Of a stretch of DNA of 64,000 nucleotides, positions 23,182-34,533 are shown one piece after another. The notes below the pieces were generated by a model. The model ran no database searches. It saw only the letters and a list, made by a program, of their open reading frames with translations, and had not been told where the DNA came from. Made by a program: the position numbers and the translations under genes. The DNA comes from Entoloma clypeatum (lineage: Eukaryota; Basidiomycota; Agaricomycetes; Agaricales; Entolomataceae): the NCBI GenBank assembly GCA_963565915.1, contig OY751489.1, forward strand, positions 3,534,001 through 3,598,000. Reading direction: 5' to 3'. Position 1 is the first letter of the stretch, and each line of letters opens with the position of its first letter.

Positions 23182-23614
23182 TGTAAGGGCGACCTTACGA
23201 TCCAAGACTCAAACTCAGATACTTGCAAGGGAGATCCGAAGTTTAGATTGAGCAGTCTGATAAGTAATACAACACACACCTTGCAAGGGAGATCCGAAGA
23301 GAAAGTTCTAAGGATTCCCCTGCAAGCTAGCGAGATAAATAGTAAAATGAGATATGAAATAAGAGATAAAACGAGATGCATGAATGATGAGCAATGATCA
23401 GGAGTAGCGATGAGGGATGAATGGAAACAAGATGAATGATAGTACATGCGATCCGACATGCGGAGTAGCGGATGGGGGCGGAGTCGTCGGATGCAGAGAG
23501 GCGGATAAGATGTCGGAGACAGTGGATACGATTGGAGGACATCGGAGATGGTGGAATAGAAAGGAAAGGAAGAAAGGAAAGGAAAAGTGAAAAGTGAAAG
23601 TGGTTGCCCTTACA
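23182..23614 (-). repeat. 3' LTR of chromovirus 1
   Basis: 433 bp, TGTAAGGGC...GCCCTTACA, directly preceded by GGATC. Confidence 0.93.
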
Positions 23615-23648
23615 TCACCCCCCCTTCAAGGCACGGCGTCTCGACGTG

Positions 23649-26600
23649 TCAGGCGAAATGAGTCGAATATCGCGGAGCTCCCGGATGACATCGGTAGCAG
23701 TCGCAGACTAGGCGCGGAGCATGGACATTGTCTTCTGCTTCCCAGGAATTCTCTTTGTAGCCATATCCCTTCCATTTGACCAAGAATTGAAGCTTGCCTC
23801 GATGCAGTCGGCTGTCCAGGAGGTTTTCAACATCATACTCCAATTCTTCTCCGACTACCGTCGGAGGCGGAGGAGAGCAGACTTGGCGTTGAAAAGGGTC
23901 GTCGGGAACTAGTGAAAGTTTGACAACATGGAATACTGGGTGAACGTGGGACATGGAAGGGGGAAGGTGAAGTTCGTAGGCATGTGTTCCGACAGGTCAG
24001 ACCACTGGGAAAGGGCCTATGTATCGATGTGCAAGTTTTTTTGTGGGTCGGGTGGTTTTGAGGTCTGATGAGTCTAAAAAGACCTTGTCCCCCAGGCGGA
24101 ATGTCGGAGTGGTGCTCCTATGCTGGTTGTAGTATCGTGCCATGTCATCTTTTGCCTCTGTCAGTGCTGCACGAGCCTCCTCTAGAGCGGACTTCATCTG
24201 CTGGCTGAAATCCGCTACCGCCTCGATCTCCATCGCTTCTCGCGAGGTTCGAATCCCATGCGTGGATGGCGGCCGGTGTCAATGTAGAATGGAGTTTGAC
24301 GTGTCGATGCATGAACATGGTTGTTGTATGCAAATTCCACCATCGGAAGCCATTCGTCCCAATCGTCTTGACATTCATTGACGAATAGGCGAAGGTATTG
24401 TGCCAATCCTTGATTGACCCGCTCCATCTGTCCATCCGACTGTGGATGGTAGGCTGTCGAGGCAGCAACCTTAATGTTAAGCAGCCTGTATAGTTCGCGC
24501 ATGAACTTGGCGACAAACTGTGGTCCTCGGTCAGAGACAATGGCCTCCGGTAGTCCGTGGAGTTTCCAGACATTTTGAACATAGGAGCGTGCAGTCCCGA
24601 GTGCGGAGATGTCGGAGTGCATCGGGATGAAGTGTCCCCACTTCCCTACTGAGTCCACTACCACCATGATAGCATCATAGCCATGGGCTTCTGGTAGTTC
24701 AGTAATGAAGTCAACACTGGTTACTTGCCATTGCTCCGTGGGGACTGGTAGTGGATTGAGCTCTCCGGAGGGCGGAGTGCGTCGGACCTTGGTGCGGAGG
24801 CATGGGTCGCATGTCTTGCAATATTGACCTATTAAACAAGACATGTGTGGCCACCAGTAATTGTGCGACACCAGTTCCAAGGTTTTCCACCATCCAGGAT
24901 GTCCGGCCACCAGTGTGTTGTGGTGTTGTGTGAGGATCTGATGACACAGTTGGGGATTGTTAGGAACATGGATATGATCCCTGAAGTAGAGCAAACCTTC
25001 CGCTTGCCTCCACTCCGCACTGTGGACGGACCCTGCTCTGACGGTCAGAAGGGATTTGACAACCTCCGCCACACTATCCTCCAGTAACCCCTCTCGGATT
25101 CCCTGTTGGACCTGGCAGAGGATGTCGTGTTCTTCCCCTTGAACAGTTACCCCACGCATTGCTTGCACTGCAAACAATTCTGGTCCAAGAAGGATGATGT
25201 TTTTGTTGTCCCGTGATCCGTCTCTGTGGTCCGCTCGTTGGGACAAAGCGTCGGACTTGCCCATTGACTTGCCAGGTCGATGGTGCATTTTGAAATCGAA
25301 ACGAGCGAGGTATAAGGACCATCTAGCCTGTCGTCGATTTAGTTTTTGAGCTGTCATGAAATACTCAAGATTTTTGTGGTCCGTCCAAATCTCCACTGTC
25401 TTCTCCACTCCTTCAAGGAAGTGCCTCCACTCCTCCAATGTGCGGACCACCGCCAACATCTCCTTGTCATAGATCTCATAGTTGCGTTCCACTGGACTTA
25501 GGCTTTTGGAATAGAATGCGACAGGGTGCCACTTACCGTCCTCTGTTGGTTGGGACAGTACTGCTCCGGTTGCAAAGTCCGAGCTATCTGCTTCTATCTG
25601 CCACTCCTTTCCATGATCAGCTAAGACCAGGATTGGAGCAGATGTAATCCTCCGCTTCAACTCTGCAAATGCGGACACTTCTCCCTCCCTCCAAGACCAG
25701 AGGTGCCCTTTCTTCATGAGCTCGAAAAGAGGGCGCGCGATGTCCGAAAACCCTTCAATAAAACGGCGATAGAAGTTAGTGAATCCCAGAAAGGACTGTA
25801 CTTCTCGGACGTTTGTCGGAGCAGGCCACTCCGCGACCCCCGCTACCTTCACCGGATCCATCTCTACATGTCCTTGTTCAATAATAAGGCCTAGGTATTC
25901 AATGCGTGTTTGTTCAAATTCGCATTTCTCTGGTTTTAGATAGAGTTTGTGTTCACAAAGTCGTTCCAGTACGATCCGTGTGACTCTTCAATGCTCTGCA
26001 AGGGTCTCCGTGAAGATGAGTATGTCGTTGAGGTAAACACAGACTACACCTTCAGTGATAAGGTCCTGAAAGATCTCGTTCATCATAGTCTGGAATGTGG
26101 ATGGACTATTAGTGAGGCCGAAGAACATCACCAATGGTTCATAGAGTCCGTGATTGGTCCGAAAAGCGGCCTTCCACTCGTCTCCGGGTTTTATCCGCAC
26201 ATTGTTGTAGCCCCAGCGGATGTCGAGCTTGGTGAAGTATTGAGCATGTTGAAGTTTATTGATCAGTTCGGATATGAGTGGAAGCGGATACTTGTTTTTG
26301 ATAGTTTTGGAATTGAGTGACTGGTAGTCTTGTACAAGACGAAGCGAGCCATCCTTCTTCTTGATGTAGAATACCGGAGATGCCATCGGAGACTTGGAAG
26401 GGCGGATCCGACCAGTTGCAAGGTTTTCCTCCAAAAACGTGTTGAGTTCCTTCTGTTTGTTCAGAGCAAGTGGATATACCTTACACCCCGCCGGAGAGGC
26501 GTCCAGAACAAGTTCAATGGCATGGTCCCAAGTCCGCTCTTCTGGTAAGGTGTCGAAAGAGGTCTTTGAGAATATGTCTTTGAAGTCAAACAAGTGGTCC

Positions 26601-27665
26601 AGTACAGAGTTGCGGAAAGATTTAGGTTTTTGGTTACTGAGGAAGGCCTCCGATAGACATTGCGAGATATTGGATGAAGCGCGAATGAACTCCACCTCCG
26701 CGGGTACTGTTCCAACAAAAAGGCAGTCTCCCTCCTCAAACTCATCCTCTTCCTCATTGTCTTCTGCTAACTCCTCCGCTTCTTCTCCTTCTGTGACATC
26801 CTCCACCCATGGGCCGCGTGGAGCCTCCTCCTCTAGACCGGATGTCGGAGTGGAACCCACCCGACAGGCTGCGATGCGGACTTGTTCAAACTTCCGCTCC
26901 TTCCGCTCTTGGGCTGCCTCCTGGTGGCATGTCCGGCATCGTGCAGGACACTGGCTCATCTTCACTTCCCCTGATGTCCAATCTACCTTGGGGTTGTGTT
27001 CTTTGAGCCAAGTGAAGCCTAGCACAATTTCTTGTTTTCCCAAACTTGTGACTGCAAGCTGAGTGATCCTGATAGCGGAGCACTACATTCAACACCTCCA
27101 TTATTGCTCCGGCCTCGTTTGGAGTTCCGTCGATGTTGTATACCGGAATTGCGCGTTGTAGTTTTCGAGTAGAGAGTCAATGTTTCTCGACCAGAGTGCG
27201 TTCAATAAACAACCCTGTTGCCCCGCTGTCGAGTAAGGCCTTTTGGGATAGTGCGTCTTTGGTGTTGGTAGTTTCAAGAACTATGTCTAGTTCAATAGAA
27301 TTGTCGGAGTGAGCGGAGGCGAGGACATATTGTTTTGGAAGTCGACGCTCCCATTTAGAGAGGCGAAGGCGGATGGGATTTGCGGAGTTGGGTGCGACTA
27401 TGGGATCGTTTGCAGGCTTAGAGATGGAGGGTATAGGATCATATTGTTCCATAAATAAGGCAGCATAACAATTTTTAGCAGACAACAAGGGCGCACTGTT
27501 CACTCGCTGTGGGGAGGAAAATCCTCCTGTCCTCCCCCTGACTCTGCAGACTCCGTGGGCAGAACGGAGTTGCCTTCCGCTGCGTCCTTGACCATGAGTT
27601 GTTCCATAACAAACTCGTCCTGCTCCTCCGTTGTCATGAAGCGAACATCGAAGCGAAGGGGGCAT
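23649..27665 (-). pseudogene. Chromovirus 1 pol with chromodomain
   Basis: Protease ALLDSGATGLFIE (about 27215), in a different frame from gag and overlapping it (27500-27665). TGA at 27177. A frameshift near 27075 precedes LGKQEIVLGFTW. RT has KKKDGSLRLVQDYQSLN, FTKLDIRWGYNN and VYLNDILIF, where the catalytic YLDD has become YLND. TGA at 25988. RNase H: EADSSDFATGAV to KSDALSQR. Integrase: HHNT...CKTCDPC finger, SVDFITELP, VSDRGPQF and DGQMERVNQ, so the DDE triad is complete. A frameshift at about 24235 and TGA at 23997 precede the chromodomain YDVENLLDSR...LQFLVKWKGYGYKENSWE, ending at 23649. The chromodomain places it among the chromoviruses. Confidence 0.9.
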
Positions 27666-28654
27666 TCACGACTAAAGTGACCTGTTTTGTTACACCTGAA
27701 GCATGCATTGGCATTCTTGCCTTTGACGCGTGAAGTATCAATGTCCATTGCATTGGGGTCCCTTGTCGGCGGAGTGGATGCAGATGCGAGCGGAGCTGTG
27801 CGTGGAGTGAATGGAATGTAGGGGCGAGGGAATACTGAGGTGTCAGGTACTCTTGGTCTGACAACATTGCGGAAGGCGGAGGTACGGGTCGGAGCAGTGG
27901 CTTTGAAGGCTTTGTTGGCAATCCTATTGTCGTCATTGACTCGTGCTGCAGAGTACCACTCATTGGGGTTGTCATCCGCAGGTCGTCCGTGGGTCAGGGT
28001 GGCAATCTCATTCTGAATGTCGGAACGGAGACCATGGCAGAATTTGAGTACGATGTTGGTATCCTCCTGATAGCCCGCTTTGTCAATGTAGTCTTTGAAT
28101 TCGTCAATATAGGTCTCGACATCCCGTTGACCTTGATAATAGGATTCTCCTTCAAGGATCAGTCTCGCGTCCTGTTCCTCATTCTTCGGAGTGAACTCCG
28201 CTGTAAAGACTGCACGGAAGTCCACCCAAGTCTGATAAGGCGGAGCACCGGTCCTCCGCTCCTGTCAGATAATGCGATCCGCAAAGCGTGCTGCACGTCC
28301 ACTCTTCATGAAAGATAAAGCCCAGTAAATTTTAGCATGGTCGTCTGCGAACTGTTCCGGAGCCAGCCCCATAAACAATTCACAGGAGTTTAGAAAGGTC
28401 CAGCCATTTGCGCATGATCCATTGAAGTCCGACGGATTGGCAGGTTTTGCTCGATGCACGCCCAGATTGGCTGGAGCGAGCAGAGCGGGTATAATAGTGG
28501 GTACGGGAGCAGGTGGGATAGGTGGCGGAGCTGGGGCAGGAATTGCGTTGAAGGCGAGGAGGAGTTGGTCAAGTTGAGTCGAGATATCAGCGAGAGTTTG
28601 ACGTTGTTCCTGGAACTCGTGCTCGAGCTGTTCAAGGCAATTGGGGTTGTCCAT
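27500..28654 (-). pseudogene. Chromovirus 1 gag
   Basis: Starts MDNPNCLEQLEHEFQEQRQT, a coiled-coil-like N-terminus. A Pro-rich linker follows, then the gag domain (NGSCANGWTFLNSCELFMGL, YWALSFMKSG, WVDFRAVFTAEFTP, YIDEFKDYIDKAGY) and zinc knuckle CFRCNKTGHFSREC near 27690. The frame is broken by TGA at 28265-28267, where CGA fits. It ends TGA at 27500, overlapping the protease frame by about 165 nt. This suggests gag-pol expression by frameshifting in the active ancestor. Confidence 0.85.
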
Positions 28655-28802
28655 TACTATGCGCGGAGCAGAATCACCAGTTACAGAGAGGTAGTTAGAA
28701 GAACTGGAAGGGGTGTGAGATGTATCAGAGTCGGACGCGGACGAAGCTGCTCCGAAGCGCGGAATCGTGACAACGATGCAATCGGACCCAGTCCAATTAG
28801 AA

Positions 28803-28975
28803 GAGAACTTTCTACTGTAAGGGCGACCTTACGATCCAAGACTCAAACTCAGATACTTGCAAGGGAGATCCAAAGTTTAGATTGAGCAGTCTGATAAGTA
28901 ATACAACACACACCTTGCAAGGGAGATCCAAAGAGAAAGTTCTAAGGATTCCTGTGCAAGCTAGCGAGATAAATA
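28803..28975 (-). promoter_or_regulatory. Self-priming site and TATA-like box, chromovirus 1
   Basis: Minus strand: AGAAAGTTCT (28803-28812) lies two bases beyond the LTR end. Its complement AGAACTTTCT sits inside the LTR at 28934-28943, 32 nt after TATTTATC (28968-28975). The spacing fits a transcript start at about 28943 whose 5' end anneals to the primer site. Confidence 0.65.
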
Positions 28976-29257
28976 GTAAAATGAGATATGAAATAAGAGA
29001 TAAAACGAGACGCATGAATGATGAGCAATGATCGGGAGTAGCAATGAAGGATGAATGGAAACAAGATGAATGATAGTACATGCGATCCGACGTGCGGAGT
29101 AGCGGATGGGGGCGGAGTCGTCGGATGCAGAGAGGCGGATAAGATGTCGGAGACAGCGGAGACAGTGGATACGATCGGAGGACGTCGGAGATGGTGGAAT
29201 AGAAAGGAAAGGAAGAAAGGAAAGGTAAAGTAAAAAGTGAAAGTGGTTGCCCTTACA
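28815..29257 (-). repeat. 5' LTR of chromovirus 1
   Basis: 443 bp. It is followed by GGATC (29258-29262), the second copy of the target duplication. Confidence 0.93.
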
Positions 29258-29262
29258 GGATC

Positions 29263-29741
29263 CATATGGTGATTTTGGACCTGATTTTGCAAAGGGCATC
29301 CAGAACCTGAAGAACATATTACAACCACTAAAGATCTTCATTATTTGTGCAATGGAGAAGGTGATGATCATGTGGTTCAAATATCTGCACCTGTTTTTGT
29401 GGCCAGGGTAAGTTTTCAACTAAGGTTGTCATTCAATGAATTTCAAATGTAATTTCATCTCAGGAAAGTCCTATTGTTGCTGGAGGTGAGCTCTCTACAA
29501 AGTTCTTATATAGAGCAAAAGGTTAATTTTCTCTTTCTTGAAAAAAAAATGTCACAGGCATAATTGATGATGAAACAAATAACTTGCCCATCTCAGCAGA
29601 TCTGGCAGAAGCTCTAGAAAAAATGAAATACACTCACGAAGCCAACCTCTTGCTGTCTACAATGTAGATGACACTTTCGTAGATCCTTGAAACATTACTG
29701 CAAAACTCAAGAATGCACTTGTTGAAGTTTATTTTCATCTG
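29263..29741 (+). pseudogene. Unidentified fungal ORF, segment B
   Basis: Continuation of segment A: PYGDFGPDFAKGIQNLKNIL, then in another frame GEGDDHVVQISAPVFVAR. A likely intron follows (GTAAGT at 29409 to CAG at about 29463), then ESPIVAGG, a second intron to about 29558, and IDDETNNLPISADLAEALEK with AVYNVDDTFVDP and KLKNALVEVYFHL. One frameshift near 29645 and a TGA in VDP*NIT are visible. It is cut by the LTR at 29742. The family is not recognised. Confidence 0.55.
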
Positions 29742-30143
29742 TGTTATGCTTAACAAACCGTTCCAAGGTTCGGGCAGAGTATGCAGGAAAGTGGAAAGGC
29801 GAAGAGCAAAGTGATTGCTAAATCCAAGGAATCTACTATAGTACAAGAGGTTTATATAGGTACTGACTATAGGCGGTAGCGGATGGGTCAGTACTGCGGA
29901 AGGCAGTGCACATGAGTAAGGCGACTGCGGAAGGCTATGTACAGTGAGTAAGCTGACTGTGGAAAGCAAGTCAGCGCTGGAGCGAAGTATACTAAAGGGG
30001 ATGACGAAGTAATGTAATGAGTCAGACTGGGAATCGAAGGTTGCGAAAGTAGACATTAGACATAGTTAGTTCATAAGAGGGCGCCGAGTTGGGCCGATAA
30101 GTAAAAGATATGACATGGTCCTCATACCGTAGAGTCCGTAACA
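29742..30143 (-). repeat. 3' LTR of chromovirus 2
   Basis: 402 bp, TGTTATGC...CCGTAACA, preceded by ATCTG. Confidence 0.93.
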
Positions 30144-30177
30144 TGTTCCCCTCTCCAAGCTCTGTGTCCTCACAGAG

Positions 30178-30549
30178 TCACTGTCCCCATCCCTCATTGT
30201 TGCCGGGATTGGACCAGTTCGGACTTTCCTTGAGGCTCCAATCATATATCAACTCCTCGTTGATGGCTATGGCGAGTTCGAGGCCTTTGATAGCCAGCCG
30301 AATACGTCGATTCTCGATTATGAGGGTGCTGGTGTAATTTCCGAGAATTTGTTTTTCCTCAGGACTCAGGGCGACGGGTAGGTTGGACAGTGAGTGAAGC
30401 CGGATATGCATCTGGCGATGGAGGAGGTCGGCAAGGGAAGTTTCGAGAGCATGGATTTGGTCTCTCATGGAGAGTGCTTCGTTCATGAGGGCGGCGATGG
30501 CGGGGTTGATGTCAATGGTAGAGGTGGAGGTAATGGTGGTGTTGGACAT
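30178..30549 (-). CDS. Extra ORF between chromodomain and 3' LTR of chromovirus 2
   Basis: An intact 123-residue frame, MSNTTITSTSTIDINPAIAA to NPGNNEGWGQ, 135 nt downstream of the pol stop and 34 nt before the 3' LTR. It is rich in Leu, Ile, Glu and Arg with heptad-like spacing (IHALETSLADLLHRQMHIRL... IIENRRIRLAIKGLELAIAI), so a helical or coiled-coil fold is likely. It has no membrane segment and no motif I recognise. It is intact while the neighbouring pol is damaged. It could be a third gene of this lineage or a chance frame; a second copy in this window would have helped but the 56-62 kb relative lacks this end. Confidence 0.5.
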   Translation of the reverse strand: MSNTTITSTSTIDINPAIAALMNEALSMRDQIHALETSLADLLHRQMHIRLHSLSNLPVALSPEEKQILGNYTSTLIIENRRIRLAIKGLELAIAINEELIYDWSLKESPNWSNPGNNEGWGQ

Positions 30550-30683
30550 GGCGGCGAGGATGGTTGAGAGATAGAAGAAGAAGGGGGAGGCTATATTGGG
30601 CAGGGAAAAAGACTAGAGCAGGGGACTCGGTGTGTGGTTGACTGATGAGGTCGATACTTGTCATGGATTCTGAGAGCTGTCTT

Positions 30684-32660
30684 TTATCGTGGGCGAGACA
30701 GGTTCTGCCGATGGAAATCACAGATCAAATCTTGAGTGTTCTGAACATTAGCTCGAGGTTCCCATGTGTTCTCTTCTGGACCATATCCTTCCCACTGGAC
30801 GAGGTACTGGATCTTTCGGTGGAACTTTCGAGAGTATAGGATCGTAGACACATGGTACTCTTCTCGTCCTTCGATGATGATCGGATCAGGGGCTGGTTTC
30901 TTTTTCTGGATGGCGTACTTCGGAGTTTTATATGGTGACAACAGGGTCTCGTTGAACACAGGGTGAATCATCTTCCAAGTCTTCGGAAGATCAAGAAGGT
31001 ACGCGCTAGCTCCTTTCTTCTCTAGGACTTTGAATGGTCCATGTCGGAGTGCATCAAGTTTCTTTGAGGGTCGATCAGTCCTGATGTTAGTCCCTTCCAG
31101 CCACACTTTGTCTCCGATGCGGTAGTCCCGAGACGGACTTCGCCATGTGTCAACTGTCTTCTTCATCTGATCCTGTGCTTGTTTCAGCGCAGCATTGGCT
31201 TCTTCTCATGCCTGTTTGAGTTTTTTCAAGAAGTCGTTGGCAGCCAGATTGGTATCTTCTAACATGAGTTCTCCCTTCCACGGATGTAAACCGTAGTTGA
31301 GGTAGAATGGGGTGTGCTTCATTGCCTGGTGTTCTTTGTCATTGTACTGGAACTCTGCGATTGCGATCCATTCTGCCCAATCATCCTGTAGATGGTTGAC
31401 AAAGTTTCGTAAGAATGCTTCTGTTTCCTGATGCGATCGCTCGGCCTGTCCATCAGTCTGTGGGTGGTATGTGGTGGACAGGTTCCTCTTGATCCCTAAC
31501 ATGCGGCAGAGTATCTCCATGAACTTCGCAGCGAACTGCGGTCCCCTATCGCTGATGATCTTCTTGGGGATCCCATGAAGCTTCCATATCTGATCCCGAT
31601 AGATCTTGGCTAATCCTTCAGCCGATAGTTCCACGGTTGTTGGAATGAGGTGAAGCATCTTCGAATGTCTATCCGTGATGACCAGAATTGCGTTTTTTCC
31701 ATCAGATTCTGGTATTGGTCCCACAACATCGATTCCTATGTCTTCCCATGGGTGACTTGGTGCTGCATGGGGATGTAGCAGAGCATGTCGCTTTTGTCGG
31801 TTAATCTTGTTGCATTGACAAGTGTCGCAACCCTTCACGTACTTCTTCACATCATGCAGTATGGTAGGCCACCAGTAGGTGCGAGTGAGGAGTTCATGTG
31901 TCCGGTACTGTCCTGGATGTCCAGCCACTGGTGCATCGTGTGATTCAAACATCAATTCTTGTCGTAATTGTGGGTCCGGCGGGACATAGACTCGTTCTCC
32001 TGCATAGGTGATCCCATTCTCCTGTTGATACCAATGAGGATTCTTCTTTAGACCCTGGGCTACTTCTGTCTCCATGCGGTTTGAACCCTTGATGCGTGCG
32101 ATCCACGGATTTTCAATGGTCATGACGTTTCCAATTTTGATGGAATCAGATGTTTCACCCCCTTCAAAGAATTGTTCCTCCGTGAACATCTCCATTTGTA
32201 CCACATCTTCTGATTCCAACCATTTCAAGAATAGTCCCTCCTTGAGCATTTGGTCACTGTCCTGTGGTTCGAGTTCCGCTTCATACCAGGGTAAGCGTGA
32301 CAGGATGTCCGCTTTCGCATTGGTCTTGCCGGGCACATGCCGTAATTCGAAGTCATAGTCTTGTAACTTCATTTTCCAGCGTCGCTGTCATTGATTCAGG
32401 TCCTGAGGACGACGGAAATACAGTATTCCAGGTTCTTGTGATCGGTCAAGATTTCAAAATGTTCCCTGGCTTCGAGCAGATAGTGTCTCCAATCTTTTAA
32501 TGCTTCCACAACCGCCAGGAGTTCTTTGTCATATATCTCATAATTCTGTTCGGCCGCGGACATGGTCCACGACAAGAACACGATGGATGCATGTGCGTTC
32601 ACATCCACCGTCAACCTCAGGTCGGATAACCTTTGGTCCTCGTCATGTTTTGAGCTGAGC
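30684..32660 (-). pseudogene. Chromovirus 2 RNase H fragment, integrase, chromodomain
   Basis: Starts inside RNase H (VFLSWTMSAAEQNYEIYDKE, LTDHKNLEY) after a deletion that removed RT. It then has LRHVPGKTNAKADILSRLP, the integrase finger (ESHDAPVAGHPGQYRTHELL...CDTCQC) and the complete DDE triad (GIDVVGPI, ISDRGPQF, DGQAERSHQ). The frame breaks at about 32390 and by TGA at 31206-31208 (CGA fits). The chromodomain EYHVSTILYSRK...IQYLVQWEGYGPEENTWEP follows, ending at 30684. The integrase with its chromodomain targets insertion to H3K9-methylated chromatin in related elements; that is family knowledge. Confidence 0.88.
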
Positions 32661-32819
32661 TAACAGCCTTATCTCATGTTTTTTCGGAGGTTTATCTCCC
32701 TTCACAATCTTAGTCGACGCAGCGGCTCGCTTGGCAGGGATGACATAGGTTCTATTGTCTGCAGTCATACAAGGCAAGCAAGTCTGTTTAATAGATAAGG
32801 GTCATGACTTAAGCATCGT

Positions 32820-34395
32820 TTAATCGGATCCTTCGGAAAAATCCTTCTCGTTGGCTTCTAAGATTGTGGTTTCATTATTCTCGGCATCTTCTTCAGACAC
32901 CTTCCTAACCCTTCCAGAGTTCTTCTTTGGCTTGCGGCAGTTGCGCGCAATATGGCCTTCTTGGTCGCAGTTGAAACACTTGCAACCATCTTTCTTCTTT
33001 GGAGCACTACAGTCTTTAGCCAGATGACCGAAGCGTTGACAGTTGTAGCAACGGGCTACTCCTGCTTTGTCGATCTCCATGGCCTTGCCCTGACCACCAT
33101 AAGTGGTACCCGATCCGGTGCGCATGTCGCCGCCACCTCGGATGACTAGTGCATGTCCTTCCATCTGTTGTCCCTTGTTTCAGATCTCCTTTGCGTAATT
33201 GGTGTATGTCTTGCCATCGCTAGCCACTTGTTCAGAGATTCTGCAGTTGACGTTCTTCTCTAGGATGTATTTCCCAGTTTCTTCACCAAGGTTTGACAGC
33301 TTCAAGAGTTCTTCAAATTCATCTAAGAATTCATCAACGGTACGTTTCTCTTGTTTCAGGACTTCAAGTCTGGCTTTGGCAGCGACCGACTTGTTGGCAA
33401 TGGAGAATCGTGTGGTGATATCATCGGAAAAGCCTAGGCAGGTGATGTTCTCAGCAAGAGTGTCTAACTTGTTACTGGCCCAGTGTCTGCCGGACCCTTC
33501 CATCATGCGGGATAGCACCGCAAGAATCTTCTGATCATCTGTGAGGCTCTTTTGGAACCTGATGTATAGTTTGGTGGCTTTCCACCACTCGTCAAAGGTG
33601 TATCTGTTCTTGAACATTCCAGGATCCTTGATGATCTTGGATGTATCCATTGTTTGTACAGCCGGGGCTTCTGCCATGTCTAGAGTCTGCGCAGGAGAAG
33701 AGGGGTCGGGTTGTTGGGATGAAGATGGGGTTCGGGATACAGGTAAGGATTGAAAATGAGTCCCTGTTCTAGGCGTCTGTTCAATATCTGACTGCGCGGA
33801 GTCAAAAGTAAATTTGTCAGGGGACTTGTCGGCGGAATCGGTGGCAAAACGTTCGGGGTATTTCCTCTGTAGATCTCTAAGGAATCTCTGTTCCTGCGCG
33901 TCTGTTGGTCGCGAGAAGGGGTCAAGTCTCTCGTTTCGTGCCCAACGGTTGTACTCGGTCTGTTGTTCTTCGGTGGTGAAGTGGGCGTAGATCTGCTGCT
34001 TTGAGTAGAACATGATGATGCGACTCTGGAATGTCTTGATGTGAGCATCCTAATCAATCTTCTGTCTGAGGTCCTCCTTGAATGCAAAAGCTTTCGAGTT
34101 CGTTCTGCTGGGTGTTGTAACGCGCGACCTGGTGTTGCCGAGCAAGATGGATGCTCTCTGCTATCTCGCCATGGGGGCGATGCTCGTCGTTGTCTAGTTC
34201 TTCGTCAAGCACCTGCTGTAGGATGCGACGGATCTCCGATTCAATGTACTGCTGGATGAGTGTAAAATTGATACTGTCTTGAGGACTTAGCTCCTCCTGT
34301 CGGGCTTCTGGCATGCTGAATGGGTTACTGGTGAAGTCTTCAAAGAAGCGCGATGTCTTGACTCGTCTGGTAGTTGCTCTCTTCGCTCTGGGCAA
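32820..34395 (-). pseudogene. Chromovirus 2 gag with two zinc knuckles
   Basis: The first frame, MPRAKRATTRRVKTSRFFED (34395-34054), shifts near 34090 into KAFAFKEDLRQKID, which meets TAG at 34050-34052 and continues as MFYSKQQIYAHF from 34013. The gag domain includes FDEWWKATKLYIRFQ, WASNKLDTLAENI and VDEFLDEFEELLKLSN. TGA at 33180-33182 precedes two CCHC knuckles, CYNCQRFGHLAKDC and CFNCDQEGHIARNC. The frame ends TAA at 32820. The frameshift and all three stops recur in the 56-62 kb copy. Either the source element already had them or some are genuine termini. Confidence 0.8.
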
Positions 34396-34403
34396 ACCTA
34401 ACG

Positions 34404-34533
34404 AGATTTAGCAACTTGTTATGCTTAACAAACCGTTCCAAGGTTCGGGCAGAGTATGCAGGAAAGTGGAAAGGCGAAGAGCAAAGTGATTGCTAAATCT
34501 AAGGAATCTACTATAGTACAAGAGGTTTATATA
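34404..34533 (-). promoter_or_regulatory. Self-priming site and TATA box, chromovirus 2
   Basis: Minus strand: TTGCTAAATCT (34404-34414) two bases from the LTR. Its exact complement AGATTTAGCAA lies in the LTR at 34490-34500, 33 nt downstream of TATATAAA (34526-34533). This is an 11 nt match, as in Tf1-type self-priming. Confidence 0.7.

Larger units (their letters stand above)
23182..29257 (-). mobile_element. Chromovirus (Ty3/Gypsy) 1, complete, 6.1 kb
   Basis: LTRs at 23182-23614 (433 bp) and 28815-29257 (443 bp) start TGTAAGGGC and end GCCCTTACA. They are flanked by the perfect 5 bp duplication GGATC (23177-23181 and 29258-29262). Minus-strand order is gag, protease, RT, RNase H, integrase, chromodomain. 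Several stops, two frameshifts and a mutated RT active site make it inactive. The LTR length difference comes from about 10 bp of extra GACAGCGGA in the right LTR. A solo LTR of the same family lies at 62632-63073. It interrupts the unidentified ORF at 22.7-35.0 kb. Confidence 0.93.
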
